Assembly: GCA_023450615.1 (NCBI GenBank)
Contig: JAEXGT010000090.1
Span: 1 to 43,098, forward strand
Direction: 5' to 3'
DNA: 43,098 nt
From: Pseudomonadota bacterium
GTDB lineage: Bacteria; Pseudomonadota; Alphaproteobacteria; Rhizobiales; Beijerinckiaceae
The first letter of the stretch is position 1, and every line of letters starts with the position of its first letter. The notes beneath the pieces are model-generated. The model worked only from the letters and a program-made list of their open reading frames with translations, ran no database searches and was not told the DNA's origin. Of this stretch, positions 22,948-30,906 are shown in pieces. Position numbers and translations under genes: made by a program.

Positions 22948-23556
22948 CTACGGATAAAGCCGGGTCTTGCGCCAGCCATCGCCCTCACGGGTGAATACCA
23001 CACGGTCGTGCAGGCGGAAGGGCTTGTCCTGCCAGAGTTCGATGGAGACGGGCGCGATCCGGAAACCCGTCCAGTGGGGAGGGCGCGGCACTTCGCCGAT
23101 GGCGTATTTGGCGGTGTTGACGGCAACCGCCTTTTCAAGCGCGAAGCGGCTCTCAAGCGGGCGCGATTGCTGGCTCGCCCAGGCGCCGATGCGGCTGTCG
23201 CGGGGGCGGCTCTGGAAATAGGCGTCGGCCTCAGCGTCGCTCACCAGGGTCACGGGGCCACGGGCGCGGACCTGACGGCGCAGGCTCTTCCAGTGGAGGA
23301 CGATGGCAGCCTTCTGCTGACCCAGAAGCTCCCGGCCCTTGTTGGATTCCGTATTCGTGTAGAACACGAAGCCGTTCTCGTCGAAACCCTTGAGCAGCAC
23401 CATGCGCACATTGGGCAGCCCCGTCTCGTCGACGGTGGCGAGCGCCATGGCGTTCGGGTCGTTCGGCTCCGAGGCTTCCGCCTCCTTCAGCCAGGAGCTG
23501 ATCAGGGCGAAAGGCTCTTCCGCTTCGGTGAAGTCACCGGTTGTTAACGGGTTCAA
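22948..23556 (-). CDS. pdxH: Pyridoxamine/pyridoxine 5'-phosphate oxidase
   Basis: A 202-residue FMN-dependent oxidase producing pyridoxal 5'-phosphate from PNP or PMP with O2. Features: NAMALATVDETGLPNVRMVLLKG, FVFYTNTESNKGREL, AAIVLHWKSLRRQVR, the GAWASQQS segment, PPHWTGFRI, and the C-terminal RLYP that is nearly invariant in PdxH. The start is a TTG at 23556 with AGGGA about 9 bases upstream; no ATG or GTG fits. It is divergent from the lipoprotein gene at 23602 with only 45 bases between, so the two promoters overlap. Length is typical (200-220). Confidence 0.95.
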   Translation of the reverse strand: MNPLTTGDFTEAEEPFALISSWLKEAEASEPNDPNAMALATVDETGLPNVRMVLLKGFDENGFVFYTNTESNKGRELLGQQKAAIVLHWKSLRRQVRARGPVTLVSDAEADAYFQSRPRDSRIGAWASQQSRPLESRFALEKAVAVNTAKYAIGEVPRPPHWTGFRIAPVSIELWQDKPFRLHDRVVFTREGDGWRKTRLYP

Positions 23557-23601
23557 TGTTTTATCCCTGGGTGTGACTTTTCGATCTGGGAGATCCGACG
23601 C

Positions 23602-24138
23602 GTGACGTGGACCAATCCGCGCCGTTATAGATCAGATGCTTTCCTGCGCGAAGCCGGGAAAATTCTGGCTGCGGGATTGGTCGCTCTGTCGACCTCCGCA
23701 TGCAGCTTTTCTCTCGGCATGATGGGCGTCAGCGACGAGGAGCCCAAGACCACGGGTGCGATCGCTCCGGCGGCTGCCGTTCCGCAGGCGGTCACTCCCC
23801 TGTCAACCGATCTCGACGAGGAGGATTGGCGCCGGGCCAGGGCCGCTCTCGCCGTCGCTCTCGATCCCCAGGGGCCGGGCACCCAGGTTTCCTGGGACAA
23901 TCCCGAAACCTCCATGAAGGGTAGCTTCACGCCCACCGGCGCGCCCTTCGTGAAGAACGACGAGATCTGCCGCACCTTCAACGCCGAGCTCAGCGGACCC
24001 GCCGCAGCCTCGCTCCACGGCACCGCCTGCCGCCTTTCGGGCGAAGAATGGGCGATCAAGGACGTGAAGCCTGTCAGCGCGGGGACGAAGACGGACAAGC
24101 CGCAAGCCAAACCGGCCAAGAAGGTCGCCAAAGCCTAG
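23602..24138 (+). CDS. RT0821/Lpp0805-family surface lipoprotein-like protein
   Basis: A 178-residue exported protein. An N-terminal hydrophobic segment (ILAAGLVALSTSAC) ends at a Cys; the lipobox is weak because Thr occupies the usual Leu position, so lipidation is probable rather than certain. The C-terminal domain has EEDWRRARAALAVALDPQG, VSWDNPETSMKGSFTP, NDEICRTFNAEL and GTACRLSGEEWAIKDVKP, matching the RT0821/Lpp0805 surface-protein family, with two Cys likely to pair. A Lys/Ala/Pro-rich tail follows. The start is GTG 23602 with GGGAG at 23588-23592. Between its stop and the DnaJ gene lies a small hairpin (24201-24218). Confidence 0.75.
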   Translation: MTWTNPRRYRSDAFLREAGKILAAGLVALSTSACSFSLGMMGVSDEEPKTTGAIAPAAAVPQAVTPLSTDLDEEDWRRARAALAVALDPQGPGTQVSWDNPETSMKGSFTPTGAPFVKNDEICRTFNAELSGPAAASLHGTACRLSGEEWAIKDVKPVSAGTKTDKPQAKPAKKVAKA

Positions 24139-24244
24139 GCTTTGGCCATCCGGCCGTTGCAAGCCAGCAACACTTGACCCATATGAACCCTTGAAATCCG
24201 TAGGGCGGTTCTGCCCTAATCAGACGGTTCATGGATAATCCGAC

Positions 24245-25180
24245 ATGCGAAACCCCTACGACGTTTTAGGCGTATCCCGCTCCGCGAGCGAAGCGGAGAT
24301 CAAGAAGGCGTTCCGCAAGCTGGCCAAGACCTATCATCCCGACAGAAACGCGGACGACCCCAAGGCCAAGGACAAGTTCGCCGAAGTCAATTCCGCCTAT
24401 GAGATCCTGGGCGATGCCGACAAGCGCAAGCAATTCGACCGGGGCGAGATCGATGCCGAGGGCAAGCCGCGCTTCCAGGGATTCGAAGGCTTCGGAGGCG
24501 GACGAAACGGCGGTTCTCAGGGCTTCGAGGGCTTCGGTTTCGGCGGCCGCCGCACGCGGGGCTTCACGGGCGGCGACACGAACGACTTCTTTTCCGAACT
24601 CTTCGGCGAGGCGTTCCGCGCCGCCGGAGCGGAGGGCATGCGCCAGCAGCAGAGCCGCGCCCGTCCCCAGCAGAAAGGCGAAGACGTGTCCGCCACGCTC
24701 ACCGTGACCCTGGAAGACGTGGCCGCGGAGGCCAAGAAGCGCATCAGGCTCCCGACTGGCCGCGATCTCGAGGTGGTCATTCCCAAGGGTGTGAGCGACG
24801 GGCAGGTGATCCGCCTGCGCGGGCAGGGGCAGGGCGCTCCGGGAATCGACCCCGGCGATGCATTGCTCACCATCAAGATCGCCCCCCATGAGCGCTTCAC
24901 CATGGAGGGGGCGAATCTGCGCTCGCGCCTGCCGATCCAGATCGAGGAGGCCATCCTCGGCGGATCCGTGCGCATCCCGACCCTGACCGGCGCGGTGAGC
25001 ATGAACATCCCGCCCATGACCGATTCCGGCCGCACCTTCCGCCTGCGCGGCAAGGGGCTGCCTCAGAAGGGCGGCGATTTCGGCGACCTTCTGGTGACCG
25101 TGGAAATCAAGCTTCCGCAGGTCGTGGACGAAAGCCTGATGGAATATGCCCGCAAGCAGCGTTCCGCTAAGGCGGAATAA
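24245..25180 (+). CDS. DnaJ-class co-chaperone (CbpA-like)
   Basis: A 311-residue class II Hsp40. The J domain is ~3-68 with the HPD motif (KTYHPDRNADDPKAKDKF), which stimulates DnaK ATPase. A Gly/Phe-rich region follows (~75-110, with repeated GFEGFG units), then two beta-barrel substrate-binding domains (~145-300: KRIRLPTGRDLEVVIPKGV; PHERFTMEGANLRSRLP; DFGDLLVTVEIKLP). No zinc-finger CxxCxGxG repeats are present, so it is CbpA-like and not the main DnaJ. It is followed by a terminator-like hairpin before fabI. A role in protein folding under stress is known for the family. Confidence 0.92.
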   Translation: MRNPYDVLGVSRSASEAEIKKAFRKLAKTYHPDRNADDPKAKDKFAEVNSAYEILGDADKRKQFDRGEIDAEGKPRFQGFEGFGGGRNGGSQGFEGFGFGGRRTRGFTGGDTNDFFSELFGEAFRAAGAEGMRQQQSRARPQQKGEDVSATLTVTLEDVAAEAKKRIRLPTGRDLEVVIPKGVSDGQVIRLRGQGQGAPGIDPGDALLTIKIAPHERFTMEGANLRSRLPIQIEEAILGGSVRIPTLTGAVSMNIPPMTDSGRTFRLRGKGLPQKGGDFGDLLVTVEIKLPQVVDESLMEYARKQRSAKAE

Positions 25181-25223
25181 CGAAAATCCACGATATAACG
25201 CCTAGTTTGGCTCTCTTCTCCGC

Positions 25224-25274
25224 AAGAGGGCTTCCCCACGCCGGTGCTCTCGGCTAAAGAAGCCCCTCTTTTTT
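25224..25274 (+). terminator. Rho-independent terminator after the DnaJ-class gene
   Basis: AAGAGGGCTTC (25224-25234) pairs with GAAGCCCCTCTT (25259-25270), with a one-base bulge and a ~24-base loop, followed directly by a run of T to 25274. It ends 29 bases before the fabI start, so fabI needs its own promoter within or after this element, or some read-through. Confidence 0.75.
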
Positions 25275-25303
25275 CAAGTGTCCAGCGACGATCTAGGTGA
25301 ATC

Positions 25304-26128
25304 ATGGCGGAGACAAAGGCCACCGGCATCCTGGCCGGTAAGCGTGGCTTGGTGATGGGCGTGGCGAACAACCGTTCGATCGCCTGGGGCATTGCGCAGG
25401 CTGCCCGCCAGCACGGCGCGGAACTCGCCTTCACGTATCAGGGCGATGCCCTGAAGAAGCGGGTCGAGCCCCTCGCGAAGGAACTCGATGCTCATGTGGT
25501 CGGGCATTGCGACGTCACGGACGGCGCGACCATCGACGCGGTGTTCGAGGAAGTGAAGCGCCTCTGGGGCTCCATCGACTTCGTCATCCACTGCATCGCC
25601 TTCTCCGACAAGGACGAGCTGACGGGCCGCTACGTGGACACGACCGAGGGCAACTTCTCCAAGTCGCTCCTGATCTCCTGCTATTCCTTCACGGCCATCG
25701 CGCAGCGCGCCGAAAAGCTGATGAACGACGGCGGCTCGATGCTGACGCTCACCTATTACGGCGCCGAGAAGTGGATGCCCCACTACAATGTCATGGGCGT
25801 CGCGAAGGCCGCGCTCGAAGCCTCGGTGCGCTATCTGGCCGCCGATCTCGGCCCCAAGAACATCCGCGTCAACGCCATCTCGGCGGGCCCGATCAAGACG
25901 CTCGCGGCCTCCGGCATCGGCGACTTCCGCTATATCCTCAAGTGGAACGAGTACAACTCGCCCCTGCGCCGCACGGTGACCATCGAGGAAGTGGGCGAGA
26001 CCGCCGCTTATCTCGTCTCCGACATGTCCCGCGGCATGACCGGCGAAATCCTCCATGTGGATGCAGGCTACCACGTGGTCGGCATGAAGAACCCGGAAGC
26101 CCCCGATCTCTCCCTCGACAAAGAGTAA
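25304..26128 (+). CDS. fabI: Enoyl-ACP reductase (NADH)
   Basis: A 274-residue FabI, which reduces trans-2-enoyl-ACP in the last step of each fatty-acid elongation cycle and is the target of triclosan. Motifs: GKRGLVMGVANNRSIAWGIA (cofactor), VIHCIAFSDK, LTYYGAEKWMPHYNVMGVAK with the Y-x6-K catalytic pair, then SAGPIKTLAASGI. The N-terminus is extended by ~10 residues relative to E. coli, as in Rhizobiales paralogues. AGGTGA lies 5 bases before the ATG. The histidine phosphatase gene follows 10 bases later, probably in the same transcript. Confidence 0.95.
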   Translation: MAETKATGILAGKRGLVMGVANNRSIAWGIAQAARQHGAELAFTYQGDALKKRVEPLAKELDAHVVGHCDVTDGATIDAVFEEVKRLWGSIDFVIHCIAFSDKDELTGRYVDTTEGNFSKSLLISCYSFTAIAQRAEKLMNDGGSMLTLTYYGAEKWMPHYNVMGVAKAALEASVRYLAADLGPKNIRVNAISAGPIKTLAASGIGDFRYILKWNEYNSPLRRTVTIEEVGETAAYLVSDMSRGMTGEILHVDAGYHVVGMKNPEAPDLSLDKE

Positions 26129-26138
26129 TCCTGGCCTC

Positions 26139-26729
26139 ATGAATCCGTCTCGCCCGAAGATCTATTTCATCCGCCACGGCGAGACGGACTGGAATCTGGA
26201 GGGCCGCCTCCAGGGCCAGAAGGACATTCCGCTCAACGATCTCGGTCGCGTTCAGGCCGAGGAAGCGGGCCGCCGCCTCCAGTCCATCGCGCCCCATGTC
26301 GAGGACCTCGCCTATATGGCGAGCCCGATGCTGCGCACCCGCGAGACCATGGAGATCCTGCGGGGGAGCATCGGCCTTCACCCCGAAAGCTACAAGCTGG
26401 ACGAGCGCCTGGTGGAGATCACCTTCGGCGCATGGGAAGGCATGACCTGGAAGGAAGTCCGCAAGGCGGAGCCGCAGCTCGCCGCGCTTCGCGAGCGCGA
26501 CAAGTGGAACTACGTTCCTCCGGGCGGCGAGAGTTATGCCATGCTGGTGGACCGCATCCACCCCGTCATCGAGGATATCACGCGCGACACGGTTATCGTT
26601 GCCCATGGCGGCGTCGCCCGCGCGTTCCTGGCGCTTTGCTGCGGCGTCAATTCCCGTCAGGCCGCCAGCATGGACATCTGGCAGGGCAGGGTGCTGGTGA
26701 TCGAAGGACGCAACCACCGCTGGGTGTGA
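26139..26729 (+). CDS. Histidine phosphatase family protein (phosphoglycerate-mutase-like)
   Basis: A 196-residue member of histidine phosphatase branch 1. The phospho-His motif RHGETDWN (~12-19) is complete; other core residues are Arg in LRTRETME, Glu in LVEITFGAWEGMTW and the second catalytic His in VIVAHGGVARAF (~155). Such proteins are cofactor-dependent phosphoglycerate mutases or, more often at this length, phosphatases of small phosphoesters (GpmB/CobC type). It follows fabI by 10 bases. Substrate not determinable. It is convergent with the GAF histidine kinase gene, which ends 42 bases away. Confidence 0.88.
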   Translation: MNPSRPKIYFIRHGETDWNLEGRLQGQKDIPLNDLGRVQAEEAGRRLQSIAPHVEDLAYMASPMLRTRETMEILRGSIGLHPESYKLDERLVEITFGAWEGMTWKEVRKAEPQLAALRERDKWNYVPPGGESYAMLVDRIHPVIEDITRDTVIVAHGGVARAFLALCCGVNSRQAASMDIWQGRVLVIEGRNHRWV

Positions 26730-26771
26730 CGGCGATCCTCGAGTTCCTGCCTTCGCGTGCCTGCGCGAGCT

Positions 26772-27968
26772 TCAGCCTATGGGCATCCTGAACGTAAAAC
26801 GGGTTTCTTCCGGTGTGGAAGAGACGTCGAGGGTGCCGTGATGGGCCCGGGCGATTTCGCTTGCAATGTACAGGCCCAGACCCAGACCCTGCTGGCTGGG
26901 GCGGACATCGACGCGAAAGAAGGGCTGGAACAGCCGCTCCAGGGCGACCGGCGGGATCGCGTCTCCGCCATTGGAGACGGAGAGTTCGAAGACGCCTCGG
27001 TCCGTCGATGCGGCAACCCGAATGGGCTGGTCCTTCGCGCCGTGGGTCAGGGCGTTGCCCAGAAGGTTCGACAGGAGTTGGGCGATGCGGGCCCGGTCGC
27101 AATTGACCGCTTCGGTCAGGTCGAAACGCGCTTCGATGACTCTGTCGGGCGAGGAGGATTGCAGTTCCTCGACGACCTGTTCGAGGATCGGCCCAAGCAG
27201 AACCTGCGAGCTCAATTCGATATGCAGTCCCGCGCCCAGGCGTCCGCGCGCGAGATCGAGCACGTTGTCGATCAGCTCGGCCATGCGGCTCACGCTGCTC
27301 TGAATGAGGCCCAGGATGTTGCTCGCCCTCGGGCTGAGAGGCTCCTTCAGCAGGAGCTTGGCTCCCGCATCGATGGAGGCGAGCGGGTTTCGCAGGTCGT
27401 GGCCGAGCACGGCCATGAACTGCTCGCGGAGCTCCGATGCGTTGCGCTCGTCCAGAAGATCGGCCTCGCTGGCGGCCAGCCGCTCGCTCACGCTCAGGTG
27501 GAAGCCGATGAGCTCAGCAAACAGCCTGAACATGCCGATCGTCTCGGGATTGTTCAGGCGGGCCGGACGAGGATCGATGGCGCAGAGGGTCCCGAAGAAG
27601 GTTCCATCCGGAAGAACGATCGGCATGGAGATGTAGCTCTGCAAGCCGTACATCGCCGGTGTGTGATGGGTGCGGTAGGTCGGATCTTCCGACACGTGAT
27701 CGATGACGACGGCATGCCCCGAGTGCCGGATCTCGTGGCAGATTGTCGTTTCGATCTTCAATTCGCCGCCGGGCTGCAGGCCGAACTCGATTTCGTCGCG
27801 TACGGCACAGGCGATCCAGCGATCTTCCGTCACCCGGGCGACCGCGGCGAACCCCATGCCCGTGGTGCGGCAGACGACCTCGAGAATCGTCGGGATGGCC
27901 TTGATGCGGTCGATGGCGGCAATATCCGCTTCGAAGTTAGGCGCTGTGCCTGATCGGTTCCCGTGCAT
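26772..27968 (-). CDS. GAF-domain sensor histidine kinase
   Basis: A 398-residue soluble kinase. The GAF domain is ~15-160 (ICHEIRHSGHAVVIDHVSED; YISMPIVLPDGTFFGTLCAID), followed by a short coil, HisKA with His190 in FMAVLGHDLRNPLAS, and an ATPase domain with LLSNLLGNALTHGA, SNGGDAIPP, FQPFFRVD and GLGLGLYIASEIARAHHG. There is no receiver or membrane helix. The GAF type resembles those with His/Cys residues that bind haem or bilin in some proteins, but no ligand is proven. No response regulator is adjacent. It is divergent from aroC across a 170-base gap in which no clear regulatory site is visible. Confidence 0.9.
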   Translation of the reverse strand: MHGNRSGTAPNFEADIAAIDRIKAIPTILEVVCRTTGMGFAAVARVTEDRWIACAVRDEIEFGLQPGGELKIETTICHEIRHSGHAVVIDHVSEDPTYRTHHTPAMYGLQSYISMPIVLPDGTFFGTLCAIDPRPARLNNPETIGMFRLFAELIGFHLSVSERLAASEADLLDERNASELREQFMAVLGHDLRNPLASIDAGAKLLLKEPLSPRASNILGLIQSSVSRMAELIDNVLDLARGRLGAGLHIELSSQVLLGPILEQVVEELQSSSPDRVIEARFDLTEAVNCDRARIAQLLSNLLGNALTHGAKDQPIRVAASTDRGVFELSVSNGGDAIPPVALERLFQPFFRVDVRPSQQGLGLGLYIASEIARAHHGTLDVSSTPEETRFTFRMPIG

Positions 27969-28138
27969 TCAAGGAGTTTATATCGCCCAATGCGCTTGTG
28001 TCACCTTACCTTAGGGCGTGTCAGATTGCGGCATTTGAGGCCTTCCCGTGGGCGATTTGGGACCGCTGCGGCGGACAGGTCGGGCGTGACACCCGCGTGC
28101 TTTGGTTCTAAGACGCCTTGAACCATCGAAGAAGCGCC

Positions 28139-29254
28139 ATGTCCCACAATACCTTCGGTCACCTTTTCCGCGTCACTACCTTCGGCGAGAGCCATGGACC
28201 GGCCCTCGGCTGCGTCATCGACGGCTGCCCGCCCATGATCCCGATCGAGGCATCCGAGATCCAGGCGGAGCTCGACCGCCGCCGTCCGGGCCAGTCGCGG
28301 TTCACGACACAGCGTCAGGAGCCGGACCAGGTGAAGATCCTCTCCGGCGTGTTCATGGACGAACGCACGGGCCGGCAGGTCACCACCGGCACGCCCATCG
28401 CGCTGATGATCGAGAATGTGGATCAGCGCTCGAAGGATTACTCGGAGATCAAGAATTCCTATCGCCCGGGCCATGCCGATTTCACCTACGACGTAAAATA
28501 CGGCATCCGCGATTATCGCGGCGGCGGGCGCTCTTCCGCCCGCGAGACGGCGGCGCGCGTGGCGGCGGGCGCCGTGGCGCGCAAGGTTCTGTCCGGCGTC
28601 ACCATTCGCGGCGCGCTCGTGCAGATGGGCCCCCATGCCATCGACCGGGGCAATTGGGATTGGGACGAGGTGTCCCGCAATCCCTTCTTCTGCCCGGACG
28701 CGAAGGCGGCGGCGTTCTACGAGGAATACCTCGACGGGTTGCGTAAATCCGGCTCCTCCATCGGCGCGGTGCTCGAAATCGTGGCCGAGGGCGTGCCTGC
28801 GGGCCTCGGCGCGCCGATCTACGGCAAGCTCGATTCCGATCTCGCCTCCGCGATGATGTCAATCAACGCCGTGAAGGGCGTCGAAATCGGCGACGGTTTC
28901 GCGGCGGCGGCGCTTCGCGGCGAGGAGAACGCGGACGAGATGCGCTCCGGCAACCAGGGCGCGCCGACCTTCCTGTCGAACCACGCGGGCGGCATCCTCG
29001 GCGGCATCTCCACCGGCCAGCCGGTGGTCTGCCGTTTCGCGGTGAAGCCCACCTCGTCGATCCTCACCCCGCGCTCCAGCGTCACCCGGACCGGCGCCGA
29101 GGCTGAGGTGATGACGAAGGGCCGCCACGACCCGTGCGTCGGCATCCGCGCGGTGCCGGTGGGCGAGGCCATGATGGCCTGCGTCCTGGCTGATCACGTC
29201 CTGCGCCATCGCGGTCAGGTGGGCGAAGGGCCGTCCTGGCCGTTCGAGGCTTAA
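28139..29254 (+). CDS. aroC: Chorismate synthase
   Basis: A 371-residue FMN-dependent enzyme converting EPSP to chorismate, the end of the shikimate pathway. Signatures: TFGESHGPALGCVIDGCPP (~9-27), the RRPGQSRFTTQRQEPD segment, DYRGGGRSSARETAARVAAGA, EIGDGF, and SILTPRSSVTR. The start at 28139 (MSHNTFGHLF) is preferred to one 7 codons earlier because it fits the family; GAAGAAG precedes it. A full long-hairpin repeat begins 12 bases after the stop and may shape the 3' end of the mRNA. Confidence 0.96.
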   Translation: MSHNTFGHLFRVTTFGESHGPALGCVIDGCPPMIPIEASEIQAELDRRRPGQSRFTTQRQEPDQVKILSGVFMDERTGRQVTTGTPIALMIENVDQRSKDYSEIKNSYRPGHADFTYDVKYGIRDYRGGGRSSARETAARVAAGAVARKVLSGVTIRGALVQMGPHAIDRGNWDWDEVSRNPFFCPDAKAAAFYEEYLDGLRKSGSSIGAVLEIVAEGVPAGLGAPIYGKLDSDLASAMMSINAVKGVEIGDGFAAAALRGEENADEMRSGNQGAPTFLSNHAGGILGGISTGQPVVCRFAVKPTSSILTPRSSVTRTGAEAEVMTKGRHDPCVGIRAVPVGEAMMACVLADHVLRHRGQVGEGPSWPFEA

Positions 29255-29265
29255 GCGCCACATAG

Positions 29266-29366
29266 CCTCATTCTGAGGAGCGGAGCGTCTCGAAGGGCGA
29301 GGCGTCTCCAGAGAACACTGGACCCTCCTTCGAGACGGTCGCTTTCGCGACCTCCTCAGGATGAGG
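29266..29366. repeat. 101-bp long-hairpin dispersed repeat, full copy
   Basis: Outer arms CCTCATTCTGAGGAG (29266-29280) and CTCCTCAGGATGAGG (29352-29366) pair with one G-T mismatch. Inner arms CGTCTCGAAGG (29286-29296) and the CCTTCGAGACG part of 29324-29337 pair fully. It has the same architecture and spacing as the copy at 18046-18147, and lies between the aroC stop and the ribB promoter. Confidence 0.85.
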
Positions 29367-29398
29367 CAGAGTGCTTCTGCGCAAGCCTCAATCGGCAA

Positions 29399-29417
29399 AT
29401 TTTAGTTTTACTAAAAT
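29399..29417. promoter_or_regulatory. Perfect palindrome upstream of the HTH-ribB gene, candidate autoregulatory operator
   Basis: ATTTTAGT (29399-29406), TTT, ACTAAAAT (29410-29417): a perfect 8-bp inverted repeat with a 3-base centre, in an AT-rich island 25 bases before the ATG of a gene whose first 60 residues are a Cro/CI-type HTH. Size, symmetry and position fit a dimeric XRE-family operator. The binding is inferred, not shown. Confidence 0.5.
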
Positions 29418-29441
29418 CCTGTCATCCGCTAAGCCGTGCCT

Positions 29442-30731
29442 ATGAAGCTGGCTGAGTGGTTGTCCCGGAATGGCGTGTCGCGCGTGGAATTCGCGCGGCG
29501 GATCGGCGTTACGCCCGGCGCCATCACCCAGATGTGCAATTCCGACCATGCTTGGCTCTCGCGGGACACCGCGGAACTGATCGCCCGCGAGACCCGCGGG
29601 GCGGTCACGCCCAATGATTTTCTGCCCTCATCCGTTCAGGAGGCCCTGATGCCAAATTCCGTGACTGATGCCATCGAGGCTTTCGCTCGTGGTGAAATCG
29701 TCATCGTGACCGATGACGACGACCGTGAGAACGAGGGCGACCTTATCGTCGCCGCCTCCCTCTGCACGCCGGAGAAGATGGCCTTCATCATCCGCAACAC
29801 CTGCGGCATCGTCTGCGCTCCGCTGACCGCCTCCGAGGCGCGCCGCCTTCGCCTCGATCCGATGGTGGCCTCGAACGATGCGCCCCTCGGCACGGCGTTC
29901 ACGGTGACCGTGGACGTGAAGCACGGCCTCACCACCGGCATCTCCGCCGAGCAGCGCTCGAACACCGTGCGCGCGCTCGCCAACAACAACATGGGCGCGG
30001 CCGACTTCGTGCGCCCCGGTCACGTCTTCCCGCTGATCGCCAAGGATGGCGGCGTGCTCATGCGCTCGGGCCATACGGAAGCCGCGGTCGATCTGTGCAA
30101 GCTCGCTAACCTGCCGCCGGTGGGCGTGATCTGCGAGCTCGCCAACGACGACGGCACGGTGATGAAGGGCGCGCAGATCGACGCCTTCGCCGAGAAGCAC
30201 GATCTCAAGCGCATCTCGGTGGCCGATCTCATTGCCTATCGCCAGTCGCGCGAGAAGCTCGTGGAGCGCATCGCCACCTTCCCGGTGGAGACGCCCTGGG
30301 GTTCGTTCACGGGCTACGCCTATTCGACGCCGTTCGACAGCGTGCAGCATATGGCTCTCGTCCATGGCCGCATCGGCGACGGCAGCAACATCCCGGTGCG
30401 CCTGCATCGCGCGAATGCGCTGACCGACGTGTTCGAGGGCGGCAAGACCGTGGCTGCCGCCATGCAGCGTTTCGTGAAAGAGGGCAGGGGCGTTCTCGTT
30501 TATCTCCGCGATGGAACGGCGGGCGTGCCCACGACCAGCTTCACGGATGCCGAGGAGACCGCTTCCGAAGTCGCGCGCTCCACTCAGTGGCGGGAGATCG
30601 GACTCGGCGCGCAGATCCTGAAGGATCTCGGCGTGGCCTCGATCCGCAATCTCGCGACGTCGAGCCGTTCCTATGTGGGCCTCAGCGGTTTCGGCATCGA
30701 GCTGCTGGGTGAAGAGCCGATCGAGTGCTGA
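29442..30731 (+). CDS. ribB: 3,4-dihydroxy-2-butanone-4-phosphate synthase with N-terminal HTH and degenerate RibA-like domain
   Basis: A 429-residue, three-part protein. Residues 1-~60 are a Cro/CI-type helix-turn-helix (MKLAEWLSRNGVSRVEFARR, VTPGAITQMCN). Residues 70-~275 are RibB, which makes DHBP from ribulose 5-phosphate for riboflavin: DDDDRENEGDL, TTGISAEQRSNT, DFVRPGHVFPL, and GGVLMRSGHTEAAVDL are intact. Residues ~280-429 are a GTP cyclohydrolase II-like domain lacking the zinc cysteines (NALTDVFEGG where ECLTGD...CDC is expected), so it should not act on GTP. Inside the frame, AGGAGG at 29638-29643 lies 5 bases before ATG 29649, exactly where RibB normally starts. So a full-length DNA-binding form and a plain RibB could both be made. 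No FMN riboswitch is seen upstream. Confidence 0.92.
   Translation: MKLAEWLSRNGVSRVEFARRIGVTPGAITQMCNSDHAWLSRDTAELIARETRGAVTPNDFLPSSVQEALMPNSVTDAIEAFARGEIVIVTDDDDRENEGDLIVAASLCTPEKMAFIIRNTCGIVCAPLTASEARRLRLDPMVASNDAPLGTAFTVTVDVKHGLTTGISAEQRSNTVRALANNNMGAADFVRPGHVFPLIAKDGGVLMRSGHTEAAVDLCKLANLPPVGVICELANDDGTVMKGAQIDAFAEKHDLKRISVADLIAYRQSREKLVERIATFPVETPWGSFTGYAYSTPFDSVQHMALVHGRIGDGSNIPVRLHRANALTDVFEGGKTVAAAMQRFVKEGRGVLVYLRDGTAGVPTTSFTDAEETASEVARSTQWREIGLGAQILKDLGVASIRNLATSSRSYVGLSGFGIELLGEEPIEC
29638..29651 (+). promoter_or_regulatory. Internal Shine-Dalgarno and ATG for HTH-less RibB
   Basis: A consensus AGGAGG (29638-29643), then 5 bases and ATG (29649-29651) in frame within the HTH-ribB gene. 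The protein from this ATG begins MPNSVTDAIEAFARGEIVIV, the ordinary RibB N-terminus. By contrast the first start (ATG 29442) has no recognisable Shine-Dalgarno. Confidence 0.65.
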
Positions 30732-30762
30732 TCGGGTTTCAGTCCCGTTCCTGAGAATGCAG

Positions 30763-30864
30763 CCTCATTCTGGTGAGGTTGGACAGTGAGCGTCTCGAAA
30801 AGGATCAGGGGCAGAGCGTTCTGCCTCTCCTTCGGGCGCAACTGCGCTGTTCATCGGGATGAGT
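30763..30864. repeat. Decayed copy of the long-hairpin dispersed repeat
   Basis: The left arm CCTCATTCTGGTGAGG (30763-30778), inner CGTCTCGAAAAGG and CCTCTCCTTCG, and right arm CATCGGGATGAG keep the order and ~102-bp spacing of the two good copies but with many mismatches. It lies between ribB and the DUF1194 gene, which are convergent. Confidence 0.6.
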
Positions 30865-30906
30865 GATCTGCACTCGTGGCTGATCGGCGTGCGGCATCCC
30901 GCGCCG

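Noticed and set aside
29255..29441. Possible FMN riboswitch before ribB
   Set aside because: I looked for the conserved RFN-element stems and sequences; the gap holds only the long-hairpin repeat and a simple palindrome.
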